A stretch of DNA of 64,000 bases from Ilex aquifolium (taxonomy: Eukaryota > Streptophyta > Magnoliopsida > Aquifoliales > Aquifoliaceae): positions 18,300,270-18,364,269 of the forward strand of contig OX637398.1 of the NCBI GenBank assembly GCA_951799425.1. The letters run 5' to 3'. The notes under the pieces are model-generated. The model ran no database searches. It was not told the DNA's origin and was given only the letters and a program-made list of their open reading frames with translations. Position numbers and translations under genes: made by a program. The stretch's first letter is position 1. Every line of letters begins with the position of its first letter. Shown here in pieces: positions 11,607-22,756 of this stretch.

Positions 11607-12480
11607 TCCAAGCCTTTGACTTCTATGAGAGGAAAGGGTTGTGGGCATGTACTCCGTCTCCACTTGAATAGGTGTTTCCTTGCTTTCCATGAAGCTTCTT
11701 CGTCCTCGGGGACTAGCTGAATTTACCGGTATCAAATATTTTTTTTTTTTTTTAGGGCAGTATAGGAGCAAAGAGGAGACCACGACCTGGGTCTCATAGG
11801 TGGCGCCCATAGTGGTGTGATAGTGGGCGACGCCCTTGATGGCATGATAGGCGGCGCCCATGTTGAGGAAGGGAGATGCGACGATGGAAGCTTGGCAGGC
11901 GGTGCCTAGTGTGAGAGAGGATGAGGCTCCATGGTTGCCGAGGGACTTATGGGCGACGCCAACATCAAGGAGGGCGAGAAGGGAGGAGGCGACCCCCTAG
12001 GCAGCATGGGCGACGAATTGGCATTCTGGGTTTTTGCCTGAGAGACTATGATGTCTTTAGACTGTGGTGGTTCTTGACTTGTCTCTGATTTCAGGAGCTC
12101 GTGTTGAAAGAGCGACAATGGAGGTGGAGGTTCTTTGTGCTTTCAGGGTGGTGTCTTCCCCTTCTCCCAAGAGAGCGAGATTTATGCCCCCAGTTAAGGT
12201 CCAATGGCCAGGTGCAAGGTCCGGTGGTGCCCCCACTCCTTCCCAAACTGTGAGTCATGTGTGTACCAGAACTAGCCCTTGTACCGCTGCATGAGTTGAG
12301 ACTCCAGTACGGTTTCTACGGGGATTGTAGCTTCACCTAGTTGCCTTGCTTCTAGTAGTGGCTCGGTGTTCATGCTTCAATGTGACTTTGGTCAAGGAGC
12401 AACTTTGGAGGTCTATGACTCATAGGGATGTCAGAGAGGCAGGCACTGGGGGCTGCTAAGAGCAGTTGGTGCTTGAGCGG

Positions 12481-12645
12481 CAGGCACGAGAGGATGCCGC
12501 GGAGCAAGTAGGGCTCGGGTGGCAGGCACGAGAGGATGCCCCAGAGCAGTAGGGCTCGGGTGGCAGGCACGAGAGGATGCCACGGAGCAGTAGGGCTCGA
12601 GCAGCAGGCACGAAAGGATGCCGCTGAGTAGTTGAGGCTAGCGCA
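12481..12645. repeat. 41-42-bp minisatellite, four units
   Basis: The phrase caggcacgagaggatgcc recurs at 12481, 12523, 12564 and (as caggcacgaaaggatgcc) 12605. Spacing is 42, 41 and 41 bp. Confidence 0.85.
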
Positions 12646-12829
12646 CGAGAGGGCTGCCCATCTAGAGGCTGACCTTCGAGTAGCACTTGAGATAGCTACT
12701 AGGGCAGAGGCTCATTCTATGTAGATAAGGAGGGCGCTGACGAGCTGGGCGTCTGGTGCTTGGTGTTGAGCGCCTGGGCGTGTGGTGAGAGGGGGCGAGA
12801 CCCATTGTCTAGGCGGCATCGAAGGAGGC

Positions 12830-13130
12830 GCCAGGGTGGAGAGGGCGAGGCCGTCATGAGGGCGCCCAAGGTGGAGAGGGCGAGACCCCTCGTCGGGCGG
12901 CATCAAGAGGAGCGCCCAAGGTGGAGAGGACTATCATGGGGGCGCCCAAGGAGGAGAGGGCGAGACAGTCATGAGGGCGCCCAAGGTAGAGAGGGCGAGA
13001 CCCCTCGTCAGGCGGCATCAAGAGGAGCGCCCAAGGTGGAGAGGACTATCATGGGGGCGCCCAAGGTGGAGAGGGCGAGACCATCATGGGGGCACCCAAG
13101 GTGGAGAGGGCGAGACCCCTCGTCTGGGAA
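12830..13130. repeat. GC-rich compound minisatellite
   Basis: Built from repeats of GGCGCCCAAGGTGGAGAGG with alternating spacers, one containing gggcggcatcaagaggag. At least six copies of cccaaggtggagagg-like cores are present. It lies in the 3' region of the gag-only element. Confidence 0.8.
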
Positions 13131-13433
13131 CCTTTTGACTTTTGTCTACCTTGTTATTGTTAAGTCGTAGGCTATTTGATATGAAAACAAGACAGTTATA
13201 ACAACAATAATCTTGCAAAATTTTATTTCATAAAATAATGAATAACAAAATAAATCAACTGAAACTATAAAAGATAGATAAAATCTTCAGGTGTGTCCCA
13301 TAGGTGGGCCAATGTTTCCTTGGTGGAGTTGTAGCCCTCAAGAGATTGTCTAAATTTCTCCAAGGGGTTGCTGGCGTTCTCTATCGTCCTGGTCCCAGTC
13401 AGGTGACAGGGCTTGACCTCTGCCAGCAACGTA

Positions 13434-14915
13434 CTACCTCAACTGGCCACGCTGTATGAGCTCCTCAATCTGTCTCTTGAGCTCATAGCAGTCATCAGTG
13501 TCGTGGCCATGGTCGCGGTGGAAGCGACAGTACCTGCTGTGATTTCTGCGGTTTGGGGTAGACTTCATTTTTTCGGGCTAACGGAGCGTAGGGTCATCCT
13601 GTATCTGAAATAGGATGTGCTCCACCGAGGCGTTGAGTGGCGTGAAAGGTTGTCTCTCTCTCAAAGGTGGGGGACCAAGGCGGTCCTTGACAGAGATTCC
13701 CTCCGTTCTATTTCTTTTGTTATCTACCTCCCACCTATCCTCGCGAGTGTCCTTCTTTTTCTCCCCTCCTCAGAAGGACTCACCTATATGGGCTTTGGTG
13801 ACGTCCTCGGCGTTCATATATTTCTGTGCCCTGGACAGCAGCTCGGGCATGCTGGAGGGCGGCTTCTTGAGGACTGAGAACATGAAGCTGGAGGTGCGGA
13901 GGCCGGCAATAAAGGCGGCCAGAGCTACCTTATCATCTGGCTCCTCAACCTGGAGGACCTCCTCGTTGAAGCAGACGTGGTAGTCTCTAAGGCTTTCATC
14001 CCTGTCCTCCTTGATAGTGAACAGGTGGGTCACTGGTTTCTGATGGCGGCGTCCCCCAATGAAGTGGGAGACGAATGACCTACTCAGCTCTGCAAAAGAG
14101 TGGATGGAGGAAGGCTTGATCTTGGAGAACCACTGGCGGGTAGACCCCTTCAAGGTGGTAGGGCAGACTTTGCACATAACCTCCTCAGGCACATTATGGA
14201 GTTGCATGAGGGATTTGTAGGTGTCGAGGGGGTCCTTGGTGCCGTCGAAGATCTCGATGGTGGGCATCTTGAACTTCGAGGGCAAAGGGTAATTGACAAT
14301 ATCAACAGCAAAAGGCGTATCAGTACGTCTTACCAGGTAGTCCACGGCTTCAGGCGCCTGTGCCTTGATGGCGTTGAGGGCATCACCGAGTTGGTTCTGC
14401 ACCTCTCTAATCTTTTCGTCCCACTGGTTGAGGACATCTTCAGTCGGATGACGGTATCGGCTTTCGTGGTCGCCGTATTGACTCTCGCCGTCTTCCTCCT
14501 CCTGCGCAGGTACGTGTGGAGGAGGAATGCGCGAGCTCCCTATGCACTGAGGAGGGACTGCTGGGCGAGGAGCGCCTTGGCATGGCCTTGGCGCATTATG
14601 GCGAGGACCCCTGAGGTGAGAGGCTGTTTTATGCCCAGAAGGAAGGAGTTGCTGCTCCTCTACCACCGTTGGAGGGAGTGGCGCTCCTCCTGCAGGGTGA
14701 GGGGCGACGCCCCCTTAGGTGAGCATTAGATGGATGATTTGTTGGTTCTGCTTCACCAGCAACTACATGGTCTGCAAGAGCTGTTGCTGTTGTCCAACGG
14801 CTGGAGTTGCCATGGCAGAGGGTTCCGAAGGTGCGAGGGGAGGCGATGCCTCCTCATGGTGAGCTGGGTTGTTGTCTTCTGGTTGTTGAGACCTTGACCT
14901 CGTAGTGATTGCCAT
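13434..14915 (-). pseudogene. gag of the TR-GAG element, with four in-frame stops
   Basis: A single frame of 494 codons from ATG 14915 to TAG 13434. The N terminus MAITTRSRSQQPEDNN is usual for gypsy gag. The Retrotrans_gag domain (PF03732 type) covers roughly codons 190-330, with FDGTKDPLDTYKSLMQL, KGSTRQWFSKI and SFVSHFIGGRRHQKP. Near the end comes a Cys/His motif YCRFHRDHGHDTDDC followed by ELKRQIEELIQRG. Four stops interrupt the frame (TAG 14765, TAA 14717, TGA 13772, TAG 13580), with no frameshift needed. Family members with the stops absent should encode a full gag; this copy cannot without readthrough. Confidence 0.88.
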
Positions 14916-14951
14916 GGATTTGAAGAATATGAAGGTAGTAGAAACTTAGTC

Positions 14952-14973
14952 GTTCCCACAGACGGTGTCAAAC
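14952..14973 (-). promoter_or_regulatory. Primer-binding-site region of TR-GAG element
   Basis: Directly after the 5' LTR end the minus strand reads gtttgacaccgtctgtggga, a degenerate form of the ggcgccgtctgtggg that follows many plant gypsy LTRs. The matching tRNA was not determined. Confidence 0.5.
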
Positions 14974-15794
14974 TGATTATGCACAAAATTGTCTTGTGCA
15001 AGATCAACAGTCAAGAATGTATAAGGGTGTAATTAATGAGCAACTAATAAGCAATCAATGACAATCAAAGAATTAAAACGATAAACAATAGATCAACACG
15101 GGGATGTATAGTGGTTCGATCTCGGATGACCTACTCCACTTTCGGGAATGGCAGCGGTGGCCTGATGTTCTTTATTGATGAATAAGAGTCGCCGGAGGGA
15201 TGTTCTCCGGGAGTATTACAGTGCTTGGGGAAGAAAGAGAGAGCAATGTGTGTAGTGAAGTATGTGAGATATTGGAGGCGTGCCCTTATTCTTAAGAGGG
15301 CTTACATTATATAGCTAGGGTAAGGCGGTGACGTGAAGAAGAGGTCTACCACTATTTTGGTAAGTGTAATCTTAGTATGAATAGATCTCTTTGACAAGCC
15401 AGTTAAGGTAGGAATAGATCTCCGTATCTCGATGTTCTTTCCTTGTGCTCCTATTCAGTCAGAGGAAGATTCTGATCTGGACTGGGCTCGATCATCTTCT
15501 TAAACTTGAACTTGACTTGAGCAGGCTTGGATTTGTATTGGAGTACCAAAGTCAAGAGGAGTGGAGAGGAGGAGGCGCCCAAGGGGCTGCCATGGGTAGC
15601 GCCCAAGGGACCTGCCCAGGCGGCGCCCAAGGGCTGCCATGCCTTCTTGCTTTGGGCGTTGGCCTTAAGGCTTTGGGTGTTGACCTCTTGATGTCTTCTC
15701 TTCTAATGGGTTGACTCAGCTCTGTTTTGGCTCTTCTTTGGGCTTTTTTGATTTACTTTAATTGGGTTTGGCCCAGGCAAATTCGGACTCATCA
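14974..15794 (-). repeat. 5' LTR of the TR-GAG element
   Basis: Partner of the LTR at 10765-11592. Contains a plausible TATA region on the minus strand (tatataatgtaagccc, near 15305) followed by a purine/pyrimidine-rich leader. Ends are TGATGAG and GCATAATCA. Confidence 0.92.
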
Positions 15795-15938
15795 GAATTC
15801 ATAACTAATTCAATGGTTATATTAAAATCACATCATTATGTCCATAAATAAAATCCTCAAATAAAATCCCCAAATAAAGTAATCCTCAAATAAAATCCCC
15901 AAATATAATACTGCTCTTTAAATAATACTGCCTTTCCC
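15795..15938. mobile_element. MITE, right half
   Basis: Continues the MITE interrupted at 10764; the shared GAATT is the retrotransposon's target duplication. It carries aatcctcaaataaaatcccc twice, a small internal duplication, and ends aatactgcctttccc, the inverted counterpart of the left end. Confidence 0.7.
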
Positions 15939-16999
15939 TTTCGGAGTTTGATTCATGAAAAGTCCATGCAGCCATTGGTTAGGACAGTTGTAGCTATCTA
16001 TAGCTTTAAGGCAGTTGATGAGTCGGAGAAATATGAATTCTTAAACTTGCTGTTTCCTAACTACCTGGGTCCCTCCTTATCATTGCGAATCCTTTTGCAT
16101 CACCTTTTTGACATTAATACTTTGGTCAACTCTCTCTCTCTCTCTCTCTATCTGTGTGCACCCCAAACATACGCGCGCGCACACACATAAAAAGCTTTCA
16201 TGCCCACACTCTTAAGTGAGCCAAAAAGTTAGAACTAATAGCTACAGGGAAGCCCATATTAGTAATGAACAGAACAGCCGTCTGAGTTTTGGGGTACTAC
16301 CCCCGAAGTGGTTGGCTGGTGCAGGTCGAAAGGTTCAGTCAATGACTGGATCGCAACTTACCCACAAATCATTTATATAATCAACTACATATATATGCAT
16401 GAATGCGTGAGGATAGAGGAAAAAGGGAAGCATAGTTTAAAGCAATGTGAACATACAATAAGCTTTTCAACGTTCTGCAATTTTTTTCCTTTAATTTCCT
16501 GTAAATTTCGTATTATTTGCAGAGCAATGGGACAAGAAATGATACTTGGACTTTGTTTCTTTGTTGTGGCTGTTTCTAAGTTGTCCCTTCTTGCCTTATA
16601 ATTCTCAAGAATCAATCAAGACATGATTGAAAATATCATGACCAAACCTTCCTCTCAAACTGATTGCATGGTCCACACGTACTCTCCGCCACTTACCAAG
16701 AAGACAACATGCTACGATAAGGCAGTGTGTCCAAAACTTAAGTAATTTGAGATTCATTAGTTTGATAATAAGAAAGATTATTTGTATTTTTTTATGCATT
16801 AAAATAGTTCCAGTTTATAGTTTCTGTGATCAACAATTGTTCTGCCACCTCCTAGATATAATGCAGGGATAGAAAAAGTTAGTGGACCTAAAATAGAGTC
16901 CAAATGACGGAACATGATAAATAAAATTTAAATATGAAATCACTAAAAGTGAACATATTTTTCGGTCAATCTAATATTATTCAAAATTGGAAGATATAA
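15939..16999. other. Intergenic DNA with a (TC)n run, no gene seen
   Basis: A (TC)n microsatellite at 16131-16149 is the only clear structure. Short open frames show no family signature. This is 3' flank of the MYB gene. Confidence 0.5.
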
Positions 17000-17115
17000 G
17001 AGTAATATTGTTTCAACCTAATTTGCAGATCTAATTCATTGTAATCGTTGGATTAGCTGCGAGTCATAATGTTGCATAGAGTTTACTATCAAATATGTTT
17101 AAATAGCACTATTCC
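17000..17115. mobile_element. MITE copy C (degenerate)
   Basis: Ends gagtaatattgtttcaac and gtttaaatagcactattcc are inverted; the middle has tcgttggattagctgcgagt, matching the core of the other copies. No clear target duplication. Confidence 0.55.
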
Positions 17116-17359
17116 AGATATAAATTAACAGATTACATGTGATTGGTCACTAAAAGAAAACATGCATAAATATGCTGGTCTTTCTGTACAAAACACAAAT
17201 ACATATTTAAACACACAGATTATATATGTTATGAATGCATTATACAGAAGATAATTATGTATAGGTTATAGTTATAATGAACAGTATATATCTCTGGAAA
17301 ACACACTGAAAAGGGGTTGGGGTGGAGTGACTCAAACCTTTCACACACAGCTAAGAAAA

Positions 17360-18568
17360 CTAAGCAATCTCATGAAATAAAGGATCTTCAAGAAGCAGGT
17401 CAGGCCAAAATGAAGGCGGTGCTCCTCCATAGCTTGAGGTACTACAAGCATCCCCTGTATTGGTGATTGAAGTTTCAGTGACAGGCGGCGCCTCCGTAGG
17501 AGATGGAGTTGAAGATGGCCACGGAGAATCAAGAGAATTCTTTCCTGGGCTAAGGACTGTAAAGTTAGGGTTTTGATTTTGAACCATGTCCTTATTCAGA
17601 GAGGTTTGAAAACTGCAAGGGGGTTGTAAATCAGGGAGGTGAGAGAATGGGATTGAGTCATGGATCCCTTGAAGAGTTGTGGTAGTTCCAAGGAAAGAGG
17701 AGGTAGGAGTTTCCAACTGGATTGCGTTTAGAACTGGGCCATCTTTCATTGAAGAGAGAGAGTTCAAAAGATTATAAGTCTCCATCTCTGATGCAGTGTT
17801 GATGTTGTCTGAGAAACCTGCCATGGAAGCTGGAGATTGAAGGAGATACTGAAGGTATTGAAGCCTTGCCATTTGAACAGCTTCTGATTGTAATCTCACA
17901 GCTTGTTCTTCCCATGAATGGTGTTCCACGAACTCTTTCAGATTAGCCAGAGCTATCAGATGAGGCAGGCTTGCAAAGATATCGGTTCGAGGCCGGTGAG
18001 TCATCGGATCAAAACCCATCTGAATTAGCTTCTTCTTCAGATGGGTGTTCCAGAAATTCTTAATTTCATTGTCCGTTCGTCCGGGTAGATGAGTTGCAAT
18101 TGCAGACCACCTTGTTTAGAAATGAAAAAATATGAAAATAAGTGTGCATGGTTAATGGTTCACGTTATCATATGCAATTCAGAGAGAGAGAGAGAGTCTG
18201 ATCAATTACTTGTTTCCAAGGATGGAATGGAGATTCAGAATTGTTTGTTCTTCTTCTTGAGAGAACTTCCCTCTCTTGATATCAGGCCTCAAATAGTTGG
18301 TCCATCTTAGTCTGCAACTCTTTCCACATCTGTTGAGACCTGCAAAAATCAAAAGAACACTCATTGATCAAGGGGGAGGGAGGGAGAGAGAGAGAGAGAG
18401 AGAGAGAGAAGCAGAGAAGAGGGAGCCATAGATACCTGCAAGTTTGGGAAGGGCTCTCCAGCTTCCATGGCCATGTTTTTGGATATAATCGATGAGTTTC
18501 TGGTCTTCTTCGGGAGTCCAAGGACCTTTCTTGAGGCCAGTCTCATCACAACAAGGAGACCTCCCCAT
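17360..18568 (-). CDS. R2R3-MYB transcription factor (MYB53/92/93 to MYB9/107 type)
   Basis: Nuclear DNA-binding regulator. Three exons: 18436-18568 (133 bp), 18210-18339 (130 bp) and 17360-18110 (751 bp), with GT-AG introns of 96 and 99 bp. The total is 1014 bp, 337 aa plus stop. The first two lengths are the standard R2R3-MYB pattern. R2 has W17, W37, W57; R3 has F70, W89, W108. The bHLH-interaction signature of R3 is absent. After the repeats comes [20 protein letters not shown], then [13 protein letters not shown] and [13 protein letters not shown]; the acidic tail ends [16 protein letters not shown]. These post-repeat motifs are, from family knowledge, those of MYBs that switch on suberin and related lipid-polyester genes in roots and seed coats. 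The exact orthologue cannot be fixed without a tree. Both introns contain GA/CT runs. No defect seen. Confidence 0.95.
18380..18413. repeat. (GA)n microsatellite in MYB intron 1
   Basis: A run of about 13 GA dinucleotides next to purine-rich gggagggag. On the coding strand it is a CT tract in the first intron. A second short run (18181-18196) lies in intron 2. Confidence 0.9.
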
Positions 18569-18646
18569 TTTCTGTGAATATGTATTATCTATGTTTCCCT
18601 ATATTTGGCTGCCTCCCTCCACTCCCACCAAATAATTGAGGGTGTG

Positions 18647-18656
18647 TATATATATA
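18647..18656 (-). promoter_or_regulatory. Probable TATA box of the MYB gene
   Basis: The minus strand reads cttatatatatacacacc, about 80-90 bp upstream of the ATG at 18568. Distance and sequence suit a plant core promoter with a leader of about 50 nt. Confidence 0.6.
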
Positions 18657-20312
18657 AGCTCTCCTCTCTTGTCCTCTTGTTGTGTAATATAGAACATGAA
18701 TGACGTGGAAGCCTCCCATTTGCTTCTTCCACAGTGAAGATACCCTTATTCATCCTGAAATGGCATATACACCCTCCTCTATTTCTGTTTTTCTCTTATA
18801 AAGTATAATAAATGTTCTATATTATTTTTTCCTGTTAATATAAAAGGGTAAGGGGAGACCAGATGTAGAGTCCTTCCACGACGTAACCATGTAGCCCTCA
18901 ACTGCTGGAGAAAGGCTCTAGAGCCCTAAAACCTATTTTTATGGTTTTTTTTTTTGGGGGGGGGGGGGGGGGGAGAGAGAGAGAGAGAATATCTCCTTCA
19001 TCTTACCATTTGAAAGAAGTAATATCCTTTAACGCAATAAAGGAACAAATCCCTAATATGCAATCCCAATATGATTATCATTCGTATGATTTTCAATTCT
19101 CATTATTCGTAACAATGTTACAAAAAAAAAAATATGTCGGGCCAAATATCACCGATATACAAAATACTATCGATTGAATTAATAATCATAAGAAAATTAG
19201 TCAATGTATATTTGAATATATGGAAATCATCTGCTTACCCTAAAACAAAAATCGGAAGAGCAAGAAGAATGGGTGATAGTTTTTGTACTTCTCTAATCAA
19301 GCAAGTCGAGTAGGGAGGGATCGCTGGCATAATATAGTTCTCACGTGGATTAGGTATCACCTCTCCTTCAAAGCCAAGTAGTGCCTAGCTGCTAGGCAGT
19401 GTCTTCTTGTTCACCATCATGTCATCAAAACGAATAAAGGGTAGTAATCTCATTTGATCCCCCTCCTGTCGCCATTGCATTGAGAAGGGGTTAAATTAAT
19501 GAAGAATATAAATAGAATTTCACGGGATTGAAAACTTTTCAATGAGCCAATTGTAGTTTTGTTGAAGAGATTACTAATTTCCTCAACATAACATTTGGAA
19601 AATTCTTTTGAATAAGTACACAAAATCATGTCACCTACGCAAGGTCTGAAGAACCACGATTCTATTCCAATGGCAAAATGTCACTTACAATGATCCATCA
19701 ACCCAAATTTGAATACATTGTCAATTGACACAAAATTTGAATCGGTTTTCAATATAACTATACAAAAAGAAGCGATAGTTTAGCCTATAAATAAGGATAT
19801 CCAACAATACTTATTTTGGTTATTTGAATTGTTTTCGCATCATTTGGACTACAAATTTAATCCCAATTCTGATCCAACAGGGGCATTATAGATATTTCAG
19901 CATTTCAGTATGTAATGAGACATTGATCAAAGTCGAAGCAGATCATAATAAAAACCAAAAGGAGAAAGTCATCATCATCATGCACACATGGCGACTGCTC
20001 GGTGGTTAGAGGAGACCACTCCATGCACGCAAGAGGAGGCATTCTTTCGTCATTGATTGCATGGCTTTATAAATCATAAAACTTACGTACACATTTTTAT
20101 AATAAATACATATATAAATTGATGGGTCCTCATTTGTTGTGAAATTGTTGGCCACCTTAGGCATAGGCCTTGTACGCAATCTCAAATGAACTTATGCTCC
20201 TCCCACATAAAATTACTGCTTTCCATCATCACAAATTCACAGACAATCACCCCCCCCCCCTCCCCCACTCCCCACCCACACACACCCACCAAAAAAAAAA
20301 ACTTTGATCGGA
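18657..20312. other. MYB upstream region, no second gene seen
   Basis: About 1.6 kb of AT-rich DNA. It includes a striking composite tract at 18944-18989 (T run, then a G run of about 20, then GA repeats), which may be prone to sequencing error. No open frame I can support. Confidence 0.5.
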
Positions 20313-20368
20313 CCTACTTGAAACTTTAGATCAAATTCAACCTACTTGAAACTTTAGATCAAATTCAT
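20313..20368. repeat. 28-bp tandem duplication
   Basis: Two copies of a 28-bp unit starting cctacttgaaactttagatc at 20313 and 20341, with no internal differences that I see. Preceded by C- and A-rich runs. Confidence 0.85.
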
Positions 20369-21902
20369 TTTTGAGGTTAATCTGACCTTTTTTATGCATT
20401 TCTTAGGGCTTGGGGCTTTTTTTTGTTGGGGGGGTGTGGCAAGCAGCATCAGCTTCTTCTATTTATTCAGCTGGTTTGAGCTGTGTTTTTTTTCCCATTA
20501 TTTCTTTCCTGCAAGCTCAAGTTAGTGGATGATCTAAAATAAAGAAATTGAGACTGAACAACCATCTGACCTGCATATCATATAGGATAGAAGAACTCTT
20601 CAGTCAGCCTTGTCATCCAATGCTCAGAAAATAAAAGCTGATCCTGACAAATGCCTAGGAAGAAAATACATTAATCTCGAAGTACAAAAAGTTTTGGGAT
20701 ATAAAAGACTAACAAGGTTGGACTTTATAAGATAAAGAAGTCTGTCAAAACCGAAAAAAAACTTAAAGATTTTATAAGAATGACAAGAGGGTTCACTCTC
20801 ACAAACTTGCAAGTCTTTTGTATACAGATTACAGAGCTTCAGTATACACACAAAAAAACTAGGGTTCACCCTGCATACAATCAATGAATCATTTACCTCC
20901 GGAAGAAAAAAGAAGATCTCATGAACATACCCATAGGGATTTTTTTTTTTTTTTTTTACGAAAACTATATTTTAAAGACGTTTGACAAATTATATTAACC
21001 ACGTTGGGAAATCAAGGAACAACATTCATGAAACTCATGGAAGCAAAGAAGAAACTTATCAATCCCATCAGCTATATTTTCTGCCCTAATCAAACACCAC
21101 TGTCGGCCTTCATTCCAACAAGAAATCTGCTAGCCAGTCCATGCAGGGAGGAAGATCAACTCAGCTGTTATTTGCTTTGTGGTTCAAACACAATGAATTA
21201 TTGACAATTAGAAATTTAGAATTTACCTTCTACTCCTTCCATTCCAGTAAAATGGATTAAACCAAGCTATTATATTCCAGTTTTTTTTTTTTTGTAAAAG
21301 CTAATCTGATAAATGATTTCGTCCGACTTTCTGAAGATGAAAAATGAAGCAAATTAGAGAATTGATAGATTAAAAGAAACCCTATTTGACATTCAATTTC
21401 TGAGTGTGTGTATATGTGTGTATACAAGTAGTAGGGATGTCCATATATACACGTATATATAAAGGCACACACACGTGTGTGTGTATAAATATATGTGAAT
21501 TTCACCAGTCCCCACACGTTTACATGCTTAATGATGCTTATACGAACAGAATCCATGGCTCTACATCCAAATCATGTTGATAATAAGATATTAGAATATT
21601 TCTGGGTAGAAACTCTGTTATTATCGAAAAGCGCCACAGAACTTACACTAAGATAGAGACATGCATGAAGCGATGTGACCCATTTGACAATTGAGGGAGC
21701 TGGTTAGAGGGGAAGTTGGTGCAGCCAACTCTTTAATTTCCACCACCTTTGAAACTCGAGACATCTTCTTTTTCACCCTAGAATGCGTCAATGGCATTCG
21801 TTCATGTCTTTGTCCTCTTATTGATTGTCATGTATCACACACGGGGAAAAGAGAGAGAGAGAAATAAATTATTTTTTCAAGACGAGCATAAAGGATTTTT
21901 TT
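20369..21902. other. Intergenic, no gene seen
   Basis: AT-rich with several mononucleotide runs. A self-complementary acacacacgtgtgtgt lies at about 21467-21484, an alternating purine-pyrimidine stretch. No convincing ORF. Confidence 0.45.
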
Positions 21903-22026
21903 GAGCAATATTTTTCAAACTTAAAAATATGATCTAATTTGATGATCTAATAATATATCAAATGATATTGCAGTTACAATAACACTATCAAACAATGTAC
22001 TTTTTAAGTTCATGTAGCACTAGTCT
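21903..22026. mobile_element. MITE copy D (degenerate)
   Basis: Starts gagcaatatttttcaaac and ends gttcatgtagcactagtc, which are inverted matches of each other and of copies A to C. Internal gatctaataatatatcaa is shared with the copy at 10668. Confidence 0.5.
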
Positions 22027-22223
22027 AAATGTGTTCAACGGGAAACGATATCATGTCAAACAATGATCAACCAAACTATCATTGAAAACTTATTCGGAAA
22101 ATGAATCTTACATTCTTGATAATACTTTGACACAAGTTATTAATTATACAGAAAAAACACAATTATTTATCGGAATTTGTTTCTTATTGTGAGCTAAGTT
22201 GTTTTTCGTACGAATAATAATAC

Positions 22224-22412
22224 GAGTAATGTTAATAGAACTTAAAAATTTGACTTTATTTACTGACTTAATAATGTGATTTCATTATAATCATTGAATT
22301 AACACAAAATTTCAATGTTTAATGCCTTCCACGATCAATCCAATAACTATAATAAATAAGGTCAATGAATTATATTAATAAATTAGGTCTCAAAAAAACT
22401 ATTCAATAATAC
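22224..22412. mobile_element. MITE copy E (degenerate)
   Basis: Starts gagtaatgttaatagaac and ends actattcaataatac, with internal gacttaataatgtgatt and a centre near ccttccacgatcaatcc. Resembles the family but the middle is diverged. Confidence 0.5.
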
Positions 22413-22699
22413 ATTATAACTTCAAAGTACAATTAAATGTCGGCATGTATGCCTCCATACATGTAAATGCATAAATATGGGTCCATGCATGCATATGCAA
22501 TTACAAACATAAACATATGAATATGTGGAGGTTGTCATCGATGGCTATTTTCTAATCGAGGTCCAACCATCCAACTTGTCCCAAAAAGGCAATATCTTAC
22601 TTCATGGCTGCATCTTTCAAACCTAAACTCAATATTAAAGTGTCACATCAATGGCCACACAGAGTCAAACTAACAACGACGAGAGATATTAGAAACCAT

Positions 22700-22703
<4 letters not shown>

Positions 22704-22755
<52 letters not shown>

Positions 22756-22756
22756 T
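22704..22756. repeat. (CT)n(CA)n compound microsatellite
   Basis: About 17 CT units followed by eight CA units, unbroken. The reading frame across it is meaningless low-complexity sequence. Confidence 0.95.

Larger units (their letters stand above)
11607..13433 (-). other. 3' non-coding part of the TR-GAG element
   Basis: Between the gag stop and the 3' LTR, about 1.8 kb with no family-recognisable ORF. It contains GC-rich minisatellites (12481-12645 and 12830-13130) and a shorter AT-rich block at 13180-13290. GC-rich repeats leave several frames open by chance. Confidence 0.6.
10765..15794 (-). mobile_element. Complete gag-only LTR retrotransposon (TR-GAG type), 5.03 kb
   Basis: Two LTRs (10765-11592 and 14974-15794) of 828 and 821 bp enclose about 3.4 kb. 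The 5-bp target duplication GAATT lies exactly outside both ends (10760-10764 and 15795-15799). Reading on the minus strand, the order is 5' LTR, leader beginning tttgacaccgtctgtgggaa, gag, a repeat-rich 3' region, a polypurine tract (ttgggggcaaa) and the 3' LTR. No protease, reverse transcriptase, RNase H or integrase is present, so movement would need enzymes from a partner element. LTRs differ by a few percent, so the insertion is not very recent. Confidence 0.9.

Noticed and set aside
12760-13170. 136-aa Arg/Gly/Glu-rich plus frame
   Set aside because: It lies in the GC-rich minisatellite of the TR-GAG element. The openness comes from the repeat.
14100-14729. Plus-strand 209-aa frame opposite gag
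   Set aside because: It is the complement of a real gag frame with typical gag motifs and has no family resemblance of its own.
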